A stretch of DNA of 64,000 nucleotides from Methanomassiliicoccales archaeon PtaU1.Bin124 (GTDB lineage Archaea; Thermoplasmatota; Thermoplasmata; Methanomassiliicoccales; UBA472): positions 62,001 to 126,000 of the forward strand of contig MVRC01000016.1 of assembly GCA_002067865.1 (NCBI GenBank), given 5' to 3'. Shown one piece after another: positions 37,564 through 45,173 of this stretch. The stretch's first letter is position 1, and each line of letters starts with the position of its first letter. The notes below the pieces were generated by a model that saw only the letters and a list, made by a program, of their open reading frames with translations, was not told the origin of the DNA and made no database searches. A program made the translations under genes and the position numbers.

Positions 37564-38520
37564 ATGCAGGAGATTTGGATCGAGAAGTACCGGCCGAAGA
37601 AGCTGGACGACATCGTGGGCCAGAAGGACATCGTGGACCGCCTGAAGGCCTATGCCCGGGCAGGCAATCTGCCTCATCTCATGTTCGCTGGACCGGCTGG
37701 AACCGGAAAGACGACATCCGCTCTGGCGCTGGCCAGGGAGCTCTTCAAGGAGTCCTGGCGCGACAACTTCGTGGAACTGAACGCCTCCGATGAGAGGGGT
37801 ATCGATGTCGTCAGGGGCAAGATCAAGGAGTTCGCCCGCACCCAGCCGCTCGGTGGTTCGACCTTCAAGATCATCTTCCTGGATGAGGCTGATGCTCTAA
37901 CCTCCGATGCCCAGGCGGCCCTGCGTCGCACCATGGAAAGGTACAGCTCGAACTGCCGCTTCATCCTGTCCTGCAACTACTCATCGAAGATCATCGAACC
38001 CATCCAGTCCCGCTGCGCCGTTTTCCGCTTCAGGCCGCTCAAGGCCGAGGACATCAAGGCCTACCTGCGGGCCATCTCTCATAAGGAGAAGATCGAGATA
38101 ACCGATGAGGCCTTGGATGCGCTGGTGCACGTGGGAGAGGGGGACATGCGTCGCGCGGTCAACTCGCTCCAGGTGGCGGCCGCATCGGAGCAGCAGATCA
38201 CCCTGGAGGTGGTCTATCAAACGTCTGGGAACGCCCGGCCGGAGGAGGTCATCAAGATGCTAGAGACCGCCCTCAACGGCAACTTCGTCGAGGCCAGGGC
38301 ATTGCTGGACGAGATCATGCTCAACTATGGGCTGAGCGGAGAGGACATCATCAAGCAGATCCACCGCAGCTTCTTCGACCTGAACATCCCCGACGTGGAG
38401 AAGGTCAGACTGATCGACAAGACCGGTGAAGTGGAGTTCAGGTTGGTGGAAGGCAGCAATGAGCGTATACAACTGGAGGCTTTGCTGGCATACCTCGTAT
38501 TGGTCGGAGAGCGCGCCTGA
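37564..38520 (+). CDS. rfcS: Replication factor C small subunit
   Basis: Clamp-loader ATPase of 318 residues that opens PCNA. Walker A GPAGTGKTTSALAL, Walker B IIFLDEADALT, the SRC motif IQSRCAVFRF, and the start WIEKYRPKKLDDIVGQ. Collar-domain helices follow from about residue 235. The large subunit is not in the window. AAAATATATG at about 37518-37527 is the probable TATA element. Confidence 0.95.
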   Translation: MQEIWIEKYRPKKLDDIVGQKDIVDRLKAYARAGNLPHLMFAGPAGTGKTTSALALARELFKESWRDNFVELNASDERGIDVVRGKIKEFARTQPLGGSTFKIIFLDEADALTSDAQAALRRTMERYSSNCRFILSCNYSSKIIEPIQSRCAVFRFRPLKAEDIKAYLRAISHKEKIEITDEALDALVHVGEGDMRRAVNSLQVAAASEQQITLEVVYQTSGNARPEEVIKMLETALNGNFVEARALLDEIMLNYGLSGEDIIKQIHRSFFDLNIPDVEKVRLIDKTGEVEFRLVEGSNERIQLEALLAYLVLVGERA

Positions 38521-38579
38521 GCGTTCCTTCCTGCCAACAGTTAAATATGACTTCCTAGTTTCCAAGCGAGAGGATAGAT

Positions 38580-38729
38580 ATGGCACGCTTCAAGGAGGCC
38601 GACGCTAGGCTTCTTAACAAGATGATCTGCATGAACTGCTACGCCAGGAACGCCCCGCGCGCTACCAGGTGCCGCAAGTGCGGATATGACCACATGCGTC
38701 AGAAGTCCAAGGAAAGCAGGAAGGCATAA
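38580..38729 (+). CDS. rpl40e: Ribosomal protein L40e
   Basis: A 49-residue zinc-ribbon ribosomal protein: [20 protein letters not shown], then [13 protein letters not shown] and a basic C-terminus. The four cysteines (CxxC and CxxC) bind zinc. Size and sequence match archaeal L40e closely. GTTAAATATG at 38540-38549 gives a start about 30 bases downstream, near the ATG. Confidence 0.95.
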   Translation: MARFKEADARLLNKMICMNCYARNAPRATRCRKCGYDHMRQKSKESRKA

Positions 38730-38890
38730 GCCTTCCGCGTAAAACCCCTTTGCTTCCTTATTCTTCATTATCATTTTGCGTCAATTCAGCGCACTGGCCT
38801 AGTGTCAAATTTGGTAATTGGGACAGATACATATTTAATCTGGGTGTAGCATTGTAACACCTGGTAGGGACTCTAACTGGGGGATAAACG

Positions 38891-39883
38891 CTGAAAAAGG
38901 TTCTGATCGTCGACGATAATCCAGCGGTCACGGAGATCGTGTCTGAGCTGGTTTCCACATCAGGCTATGCCCCCATCGTCGCCTCCGGAGGAAGGGAGGC
39001 CTTGCAGAAGGTGGAGGCGGAAAGACCTGACCTCATCCTCCTCGACATCAACATGCCCGACATGGACGGCTGGACGGTACTGCGCCAGCTGAAGGAGAAG
39101 GGCCTCACCGACACGGTCAAGATAATGATGCTGACCGCCACCACCGAGATCGGCACCGACATATTCGGACTCCAGGACGTGGTGTTCGGTTACATCCGCA
39201 AGCCGTTCAACAATGCCGAGCTCTCCGAGAGATTGAAGGACGCATTGGAGGAGAAGGTCAAGCCTCCGGTCGAGACCAAACCGGCAGTGGAGGAAAAGAA
39301 ACCCTCTGGCCGCTTCAAGCTGTTCGGCAAAGCTCCGGCCCAGAAGGAGCCGGCGGTCGAGCATGAAGGGATGGAGAAGGCCAAGAAGTCCGCCAAGGAG
39401 TATGACCTGCGGAAGGGGTTCGCCTACCTGGTGCGGGAGACAAAGCCGACCAAGAGCTTCGACATCTTCGTCGACCAGGTCACTCATAACATCCAGGGGC
39501 TGTGCGTGACCAGACAGCACCCGTCCGTCATCCGCAAGGAATGGGGGCTGGAGAAGACCCCCATCATCTGGCTCAGCAATCAGTTGGGCAAGGTCTATGT
39601 CAACCCGACGAACATCGGCATTCTAAGCGATACCATCATCCGATTCGTGGAGAAGTCGGGAGATTCCATCGTACTGATCGATGGAGTGGAGTTCCTCATC
39701 GTCAACAACGACTTCGAGAAGGTCCTCCGCATGATCCATCACATCACCGAGGCCGTAATGGAGTACAAGTCTCGTTTGATAATCTCGGTCGACCCGCGCA
39801 CGCTCAACACGCGCGAACTGGCACTTTTGGAGCGCAACATGGAGATCATCGACGCGCTCCCCTCCGACCAGACCAAGACCTGA
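38891..39883 (+). CDS. Response regulator with DUF835 output domain, apparent CTG start
   Basis: A 330-residue protein. The receiver (1-120) has LKKVLIVDDNPAV with acidic pair D8/D9, phospho-acceptor D52 in LLDINMPDMDG, and K104 in YIRKPF. A Lys/Pro/Glu-rich linker (about 120-175) leads to a DUF835 domain (GFAYLVRETKPTKSFDIF, then TPIIWLS and VLIDGVEFLI). Starting at the GTG at 38939 would delete beta strand 1 and both acidic residues. In frame there is only CTG at 38891, seven bases after GGGGG, and then a stop at 38885. TATA-like CATATTTAATC lies at about 38828-38838. Confidence 0.85.
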   Translation: MKKVLIVDDNPAVTEIVSELVSTSGYAPIVASGGREALQKVEAERPDLILLDINMPDMDGWTVLRQLKEKGLTDTVKIMMLTATTEIGTDIFGLQDVVFGYIRKPFNNAELSERLKDALEEKVKPPVETKPAVEEKKPSGRFKLFGKAPAQKEPAVEHEGMEKAKKSAKEYDLRKGFAYLVRETKPTKSFDIFVDQVTHNIQGLCVTRQHPSVIRKEWGLEKTPIIWLSNQLGKVYVNPTNIGILSDTIIRFVEKSGDSIVLIDGVEFLIVNNDFEKVLRMIHHITEAVMEYKSRLIISVDPRTLNTRELALLERNMEIIDALPSDQTKT

Positions 39884-39937
39884 AAAATGATTATCTAGGC
39901 CCAGGCTTTTCACCTGTTCATCAAGGACAGTGCTGAC

Positions 39938-41209
39938 ATGGTTGCCAACAAGGTCACGAAGGTATGGGCCCGCGAGGTTTTGGATTCCAGGGGAAACCCG
40001 ACAGTGGAAGCGGAGATCTGGACCAAGGACCTCAAGGTGACGGCCATAGCCCCGTCGGGCGCCTCGACCGGCAGCCAGGAAGCGCTGGAGCTGAGGGATG
40101 GCGGCAAGAGGTACGTCGGAAAGGGCGTCACGAAGGCCGTGGACAACATCCGCACCAAGGTCTCGACCCGCCTCGTCGGCATGGACGTCCGCCGCCTGGC
40201 CGAGATCGACCAGGCGCTGATCGAGCTGGACGGGACCGACAACAAGTCCGCTCTGGGCGGAAACGCCACCACCGCTGTCTCCTTCGCCGCTGCCAAGGCC
40301 GGCGCGCTGGCCGAGGGCGTGGAGCTGCACGAGTTCCTGTGTGCCAACTCCAACATCCTTCCGGTCCCGAACATGAACGTCATCAACGGCGGCAAGCATG
40401 CCGGCTCCAACCTCAAGGTGCAGGAGTTCATGATCTCACCGTGCGGGATGAAGACGTTCAGCGATTCACTTCGCACAGGCGTGGAGGTCTACCACTCCCT
40501 GAAGTCGGTCCTGAAGAAGGCCTATGGCCCGAGCGCCATCAATGTCGGGGATGAGGGCGGCTTCGCCCCACCGGTGGACACCACCCGCCAGGCCATGGAC
40601 ATGCTGTTGAAGGCCATCGAGGAAGGAGGGTACAAGCCAGGCAAGGATGTCTATCTGGCCATGGACGCTGCCGCATCCGAGTTCTACGAGGATGGTAAGT
40701 ACACCGTGGACGGCAAGGTCCGCTCGCCTGGGGAAATGGTCGACTTCTATTCCGACCTGATCGACTCTTACCCGCTCATCAGCCTGGAGGACCCGTTCGA
40801 CGAGTCGGCGGTGGACACCATGGCCGAGCTGACGAAGAAGAAGGGCAAGAAGATCCAGCTGGTCGGGGACGACATGTTCGTCACAAACCCCAAGCACATC
40901 GCCGCCGCCATCAAGGCCAAGGCGGGCAACTGCACGCTCCTGAAGGTCAACCAGGTCGGCACCGTGACCGAGGCCATGCAGGCCGCGGAGATGTCGTTCG
41001 AGGCAGGCTACAACGTCATGGTCTCCCACCGGTCCGGGGAGAGCGAGGACACCAGCATCGCCGATATCGCTGTCGCTCTGGAGTGCGGGCAGATCAAGAC
41101 GGGCGCTCCGGCCAGGGGAGAGCGCACCTCGAAGTACAACCGGCTCCTCCGCATCGAGGAGGAGCTGGGCGGAAAGGCGCGCTTCCAGGGCAAGGCATCG
41201 TTCGACTGA
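39938..41209 (+). CDS. eno: Enolase
   Basis: A 423-residue enolase interconverting 2-phosphoglycerate and phosphoenolpyruvate. Landmarks: AREVLDSRGNPTVEAE, SGASTGSQEALELRD, NVINGGKHAGSNLKVQEFM, the Mg ligand in YLAMDAAASEF, SLEDPFDE, LVGDDMFVTN, the catalytic lysine in LLKVNQVGT, and VSHRSGESEDTSIADIA. It belongs to gluconeogenesis/glycolysis and is a stand-alone gene. Confidence 0.97.
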   Translation: MVANKVTKVWAREVLDSRGNPTVEAEIWTKDLKVTAIAPSGASTGSQEALELRDGGKRYVGKGVTKAVDNIRTKVSTRLVGMDVRRLAEIDQALIELDGTDNKSALGGNATTAVSFAAAKAGALAEGVELHEFLCANSNILPVPNMNVINGGKHAGSNLKVQEFMISPCGMKTFSDSLRTGVEVYHSLKSVLKKAYGPSAINVGDEGGFAPPVDTTRQAMDMLLKAIEEGGYKPGKDVYLAMDAAASEFYEDGKYTVDGKVRSPGEMVDFYSDLIDSYPLISLEDPFDESAVDTMAELTKKKGKKIQLVGDDMFVTNPKHIAAAIKAKAGNCTLLKVNQVGTVTEAMQAAEMSFEAGYNVMVSHRSGESEDTSIADIAVALECGQIKTGAPARGERTSKYNRLLRIEEELGGKARFQGKASFD

Positions 41210-41271
41210 GGACGTGGCGCAAGTTCATAATCAGCTAAAGCATTGTTCCCTGGCAATTCAGGGGGCAACAG

Positions 41272-42459
41272 ATGCATAAGTTCTTCGCGGCCACGGACGA
41301 TGAGATCGCCGCTGGCCGTACCACCGACGTTTATTTCGAAAGGACCATGGAAGTGCTTTCGGCCAAGGGAAAGCTCGACTGCCACGCGGTGTCGGAGTTC
41401 ACCGTGGGCGGTCTTCCCGACGGATGGAAGTGGGGCGTGTTCTGCGGCTCGGAGGAACTGATCCGACTTTACGAAGGAAGGCCGGTCGACCTTTATGGAC
41501 TTCCCGAAGGGACCGTGTTCCGTCCCCGCACCCAGGAGGGCATCAAGGTGCCCGTGCTGCGTCTGGAGGGCCCATACGGCGCATATTGCGAGCTGGAGAG
41601 CCCGGCGCTAGGTTTCATCTGCTTCGGTTCGGGCGTGGCCACGATGTCCGCCCGATGCAAGCTGGCGGCCGAGGGCAGGACTGTAATGTCGTTCGGCGTC
41701 AGGCGAATGCACCCGGCGATCGCCCCGGCCATCGACAGGGCCTCGTACATCGGGGGCTGCGACAGCGTCTCCTCGCTCATCGGGGCCGAGACCATCGGCC
41801 AGGAGGCGTCCGGCACGATGCCGCACGCGCTGATCATCATGATGGGGGACCAGAAGGCGGCGTTCAAGGCCTTCGACGAGGTGGTCGAGAAGGCGGTGAA
41901 GAGGGTGGCCCTGGTCGATACCTTCTACGATGAGAAGGTGGAGGCGGTGCTGGCCTGCGAGACGATCAAGGACCTGCATGCTGTGAGATTGGACACTCCA
42001 GCCTCCCGCCGCGGCTCCATGATCGACATCATCCGCGAGGTCCGATGGGAGATGGACCAGCGCGGCTATTCGAACGTCAAGATATTCATCTCCGGAGGCC
42101 TGGGGGAGAAGGACCTGGGCCCGCTGGTGAGGGCGGGCGCGGACGGCTTCGGGGTCGGGACCAGCATCAGCAATGCCCCCGTGATCGACTTCGCCATGGA
42201 CATCGTTGAGAGGGAGAAGAGGCCCGTTTCGAAGCGGGGCAAGTTCTCCGGCAGGAAGCGCGTCCATCGTTGCATGGCCTGCGATACCTGGTCCGTCTCG
42301 ACCGGAAAGGATGTTCCTGTGTGCAGGACCTGCGGGAAGGAGATGGCCTTGGCCGAGAAGCTCCTGCTGAAGAACGGCAAGAGGACCAAGGCGGCAGAGA
42401 GCGCCCAGACGATCAGGAAAAGGGCGATGCAGCAATTTGAAAAGTTGGGACTGGAGTGA
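41272..42459 (+). CDS. Nicotinate phosphoribosyltransferase with C-terminal zinc ribbon
   Basis: A 395-residue NAPRTase that forms nicotinate mononucleotide from nicotinate and PRPP for NAD salvage. Core motifs: FGVRRMHPAIAP, YIGGCDSVSS, GTMPHALIIM, VALVDTFYDEKVEA, RLDTPASRRG, FISGGLGEKD and GVGTSISNAPVIDF. After about residue 320 a zinc ribbon follows (HRCMACDTW and CRTCGKEM) and then a basic helix, typical of the archaeal subgroup. Its TGA overlaps the start region of the OsmC gene. Confidence 0.92.
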   Translation: MHKFFAATDDEIAAGRTTDVYFERTMEVLSAKGKLDCHAVSEFTVGGLPDGWKWGVFCGSEELIRLYEGRPVDLYGLPEGTVFRPRTQEGIKVPVLRLEGPYGAYCELESPALGFICFGSGVATMSARCKLAAEGRTVMSFGVRRMHPAIAPAIDRASYIGGCDSVSSLIGAETIGQEASGTMPHALIIMMGDQKAAFKAFDEVVEKAVKRVALVDTFYDEKVEAVLACETIKDLHAVRLDTPASRRGSMIDIIREVRWEMDQRGYSNVKIFISGGLGEKDLGPLVRAGADGFGVGTSISNAPVIDFAMDIVEREKRPVSKRGKFSGRKRVHRCMACDTWSVSTGKDVPVCRTCGKEMALAEKLLLKNGKRTKAAESAQTIRKRAMQQFEKLGLE

Positions 42460-42464
42460 TGAGC

Positions 42465-42908
42465 ATGGCCATCGAGGAGGGCGACTTCAAGACCCGGATC
42501 GAACTGGAGGAGGGCTACCGCTTCATCATTCATTTCGATGACGAGAGGACCAGCGATTTCTACATGGACGAGCCAGCGCCGCTCGGTACCGGGGAGTATC
42601 CCAACGCCGGCAAGTTCCTCGCCGCGGCCGTCGGGAACTGCCTGTGCGCCAGTCTAACTTACTGCGTGAGGAGGCACCATGCCGAGATGAACTCGTTGTG
42701 GGCGGAGGTCTACACCACGCTGGGACGGAACGAAAAGGGCAGGCTGCGCATCACCAATATCATCGTTAAGTTGCATCCCGAGGTATCCGACGAATTGAAG
42801 CTGGACCGGTGCAGGGACCTGTTCGAGGACTTCTGCATCGTCACCGAGAGCGTGAAGAATGGCGTACCGATACAGGTGCAGATCGAGCAGACCAAGAAGG
42901 AGGGCTGA
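42465..42908 (+). CDS. OsmC family peroxide/redox protein
   Basis: A 147-residue OsmC/Ohr-like protein. The family cysteine motif is GKFLAAAVGNCLCASLTYCV, where two cysteines could form the peroxidatic pair, and ITNIIVKLHPEV is typical of the beta sheet. The ATG at 42465 follows GGAGTGA by eight bases; starts at 42456 (GTG) and 42459 are possible. It lies between NAPRTase and Lrp, all closely spaced on the plus strand, so they may form one operon. Confidence 0.85.
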   Translation: MAIEEGDFKTRIELEEGYRFIIHFDDERTSDFYMDEPAPLGTGEYPNAGKFLAAAVGNCLCASLTYCVRRHHAEMNSLWAEVYTTLGRNEKGRLRITNIIVKLHPEVSDELKLDRCRDLFEDFCIVTESVKNGVPIQVQIEQTKKEG

Positions 42909-42910
42909 AA

Positions 42911-43351
42911 ATGCTGGACGACAAGGACCTGGCCATCTTGAAGGAGCTGAGGAAGGACGCACGGCGCTCCACCAAGGCCATCGCAAAGGACCTGGCCATA
43001 CCGAGGGCCACCGTGCATGAGCGTATAAAGAGGATGCTGGACAAGGGGATCATCAAGGGCTTTACCGCCGTGCCAGACTACGCCAAGCTGGGCGAGCCGG
43101 TCACCGCCTTCGTGCTCGTGTCCTTTCTGCCGAACAGCACCGTGTCGCAGAGGCAGCTGGCCCAGCAGATCGCCGGGATCGACGGGGTCCAGGAGGTCCA
43201 CGTGGTGTCCGGCGAGCATGATATTTTGCTGAAGGTGAGAGGAAGCTCGATGGAGAGCATCGGGTCACTGGTCATCGATAAGATCCGTGCCATTCCCGGC
43301 GTGGGCAGGACCCTCACCATGGCGTCGTTCGCGACTATAAAGGATTTGTGA
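42911..43351 (+). CDS. Lrp/AsnC family transcription regulator
   Basis: A 146-residue Lrp-type regulator. The N-terminal winged helix reads DDKDLAILKELRKDARRSTK and IPRATVHERIKRMLDKGIIKG. The C-terminal RAM ligand domain includes FVLVSFLP, QIAGIDGVQEVHVVSGEHDI and PGVGRTLTMASF. It lies two bases after the OsmC stop. Targets are unknown; autoregulation and control of the NAPRTase-OsmC genes are reasonable guesses. Confidence 0.93.
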   Translation: MLDDKDLAILKELRKDARRSTKAIAKDLAIPRATVHERIKRMLDKGIIKGFTAVPDYAKLGEPVTAFVLVSFLPNSTVSQRQLAQQIAGIDGVQEVHVVSGEHDILLKVRGSSMESIGSLVIDKIRAIPGVGRTLTMASFATIKDL

Positions 43352-43365
43352 TTTCTTTTTTCTCG

Positions 43366-43412
43366 CAGGAAATGCGCCTGCCAGCGTTGCAGGTGTTAAC
43401 TTTTTCTTACCT
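43366..43412 (+). terminator. Weak hairpin and T-rich tract after the Lrp gene
   Basis: GCAGG-AAATGCG-CCTGC at 43366-43382 is followed by AACTTTTTCTT; a further T-rich run (TTTCTTTTTTCTC) precedes it directly after the stop. Probable transcript end of the Lrp unit. Confidence 0.35.
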
Positions 43413-43499
43413 TTTCGTGCGAAATTGTCATCGATTTTGATATTAATGTAAAAAGTCGAACTACCCATATCAGGTTAACATTTCATAGGCCAGAATTAT

Positions 43500-43554
43500 T
43501 CGCAATTCCTGTAAAAATGGGGCTTCAGGGCGTTGAGTCCGGTGGGAATTGCGA
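43500..43554. repeat. 10-base inverted repeat next to a TATA element
   Basis: TCGCAATTCC at 43500-43509 is repeated in inverse as GGAATTGCGA at 43545-43554, with 35 bases between. The right arm ends just before ATTTAAAAC, a TATA-like element. Candidate paired operator or large hairpin upstream of the zinc-ribbon gene. Confidence 0.45.
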
Positions 43555-43652
43555 TTATTTAAAACAGTACAAATCTGCACATCTGGCATATTACATGGAA
43601 GCAGCGAAATCTTTAAAATACACCAAACAATAGTGGCTATCTGCTTGGAAAG

Positions 43653-44075
43653 GTGGCTAGCGTTAAGGAAGGTAACTTGGGGGTTGCCGTCCTATTCGGG
43701 CGATTCTTTCTAGTGGGGAGGGATATGTTGGTAAACCATCAACCAGCGCAAGCTCTGTATGGCAACCCGAGCTTGACCGACCTCGAACCGAGGTTGGAAC
43801 TGAGACAGGTTCTGGGCAAGCCTGTTGCAGAGCAGCCGAAGAAAGCTAGCTCCGCTGTCCTTATGGAAGAACCCTTGATGTTCGGCAATGGTCCGACGTC
43901 CCGCGTGCTTTGTCGCTGCGGGGCCGTGGCCGATGTCGACCGGGGAGTGATCGGCACCAAGCGAGACCTGGGGAAGGCCGTGGAATGCCGTCGCTGCCGT
44001 AACCTGCGGATCTCGCGGGAACGGGACGAACTGGACCTAGAGTTCAATGGCATTTCCGAGAACGAGGAGCATTAG
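43653..44075 (+). CDS. Unknown small protein with C-terminal zinc ribbon-like motif
   Basis: Not recognised. The open frame from GTG 43653 gives 140 residues; ATG 43725, preceded by GGGGAGGG, gives 116 and is the better start. The only recognisable element is a C-terminal pair of cysteine knuckles: CRCG, then CRRCRN about 25 residues later, with charged residues around. The N-terminus is polar and probably disordered. It ends in TAG. It may be a small nucleic-acid-binding or regulatory protein. The start and even the expression are uncertain. Confidence 0.5.
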   Translation: MASVKEGNLGVAVLFGRFFLVGRDMLVNHQPAQALYGNPSLTDLEPRLELRQVLGKPVAEQPKKASSAVLMEEPLMFGNGPTSRVLCRCGAVADVDRGVIGTKRDLGKAVECRRCRNLRISRERDELDLEFNGISENEEH

Positions 44076-44151
44076 CGCTCCCGTTCCATCCGCGCCCTAA
44101 TTATTTATAGGGGCCGCTGGATAGTGAGGCCCCAATCAGGCAGGCATTCTC

Positions 44152-44748
44152 ATGGACATGCTGGTCATATCTGGTTTTTTAGGGTCTGGCAAGACGACCC
44201 TTATCCTGTCCACCGTGGGCAAGCTCATCGAGACGACCAAGAAGAAGGTCGTGATAATCGTCAACGATTTCGGCCAGATAGGCATCGATGGCAAGGTGAT
44301 GGAGAAGTACGGACTGGCCGTTACGGAGATGCCCTCGGGCTGCATCTGCTGCACCCTCGGCTCTGACTTCCTGGAGACGGTCAGGACCGTGGACAGCAAG
44401 TTCAAGCCCGACCTCATCATCGTCGAACCCACTGGCATCGCCGACCCGGCCAACATCCTCGATACCATGAAGCTCTACCATGGTCCGATCGGCACGATCC
44501 GCATACTCGTGGTCGTGGACTCCGTGCGCTTCCCGCTCATAATGAAGGCGCTGGCAAAACCGTTGCGCAACCAGCTCAATGCCGCGAACGCGATCATCAT
44601 CAACAAGGTCGACGAGGCATCGCCCCAGGCGGTCAAGGAGGTAAAGGACAGCTTGGAACAGATGGGGATCAAATGTCCGGTGGTCACCACCTCGGCGACC
44701 GCCGGTATCAACCTGGAGGATGCGGTCAAGGTCATGGTGTCTCCATGA
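44152..44748 (+). CDS. CobW/HypB-like (COG0523) metallochaperone GTPase
   Basis: A 198-residue G3E GTPase. P loop: SGFLGSGKTTLIL; metal motif CxCC in MPSGCICCTLG; Walker B-like IIVEPTGIADP; base-specificity NKVD. It lacks the C-terminal CobW domain, so it is a minimal form. The CxCC site suggests delivery of Zn, Co or Ni to a target enzyme. It overlaps the next gene by ATGA, which points to a functional pair. ATTATTTATAGG at 44098-44109 is the likely TATA box. Confidence 0.87.
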   Translation: MDMLVISGFLGSGKTTLILSTVGKLIETTKKKVVIIVNDFGQIGIDGKVMEKYGLAVTEMPSGCICCTLGSDFLETVRTVDSKFKPDLIIVEPTGIADPANILDTMKLYHGPIGTIRILVVVDSVRFPLIMKALAKPLRNQLNAANAIIINKVDEASPQAVKEVKDSLEQMGIKCPVVTTSATAGINLEDAVKVMVSP

Positions 44749-45173
44749 TGGCCGAGGACTTTTCCGCTTACGCCGCCAAGGTGCATGTCGAATTCGTATC
44801 GATACATGACGAGAAGGGCGTACAGTCGATGGTCGAAGCGCTGATGTCACGGATAGCTCTGGACTGCGTGGACCAAGGGACCCGATTGATCGGCCATGTG
44901 AAATGCATCGCCGAGATCGAGAAGGAGAAGTACCTGGCATGCAGCGTGGTCGGCCATGACGGCAAGGCCAGATGCTCCGGCGGCCTCGGACGCTCGACCG
45001 ATCGTCTGGAGATGGTGATAAACGTCCTGCAGTATGGCCTCACCACCATGACCCTAGAAAAGATCGTCAAGGACCGGGCGCCGAAAGCGTTCGGGGCCGA
45101 TGCCAAGGTCGTCGTCGAAACCATCGGAAAGGATGAGAGCTGCGAGCGGCCCAGGCCGATCCAGCTGGTGTGA
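44745..45173 (+). CDS. Unknown protein coupled to a CobW-type GTPase
   Basis: A 142-residue alpha/beta protein that I do not assign to a family. It has DCVDQGTRLIGHVKCIAEI, then LACSVVGHDGKARCSGGLG with cysteines and histidine that could bind metal, and LQYGLTTMTLEKIV. Start at 44745 or 44748; the former overlaps the GTPase stop as ATGA, so the two are very probably made together. It may be the target or partner of the metallochaperone. Its stop codon directly abuts that of the convergent topA. Confidence 0.65.
   Translation: MMAEDFSAYAAKVHVEFVSIHDEKGVQSMVEALMSRIALDCVDQGTRLIGHVKCIAEIEKEKYLACSVVGHDGKARCSGGLGRSTDRLEMVINVLQYGLTTMTLEKIVKDRAPKAFGADAKVVVETIGKDESCERPRPIQLV

Larger units (their letters stand above)
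43352..43724. other. Intergenic region between Lrp and the small zinc-ribbon gene
   Basis: About 300-370 AT-rich bases with no credible gene apart from the optional N-terminal extension (GTG 43653) of the following gene. It holds T-rich tracts and a GCAGG/CCTGC hairpin after Lrp, a 10-base inverted repeat, and two TATA-like elements (ATTTAAAAC near 43557 and CTTTAAAATA near 43609). Confidence 0.55.
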
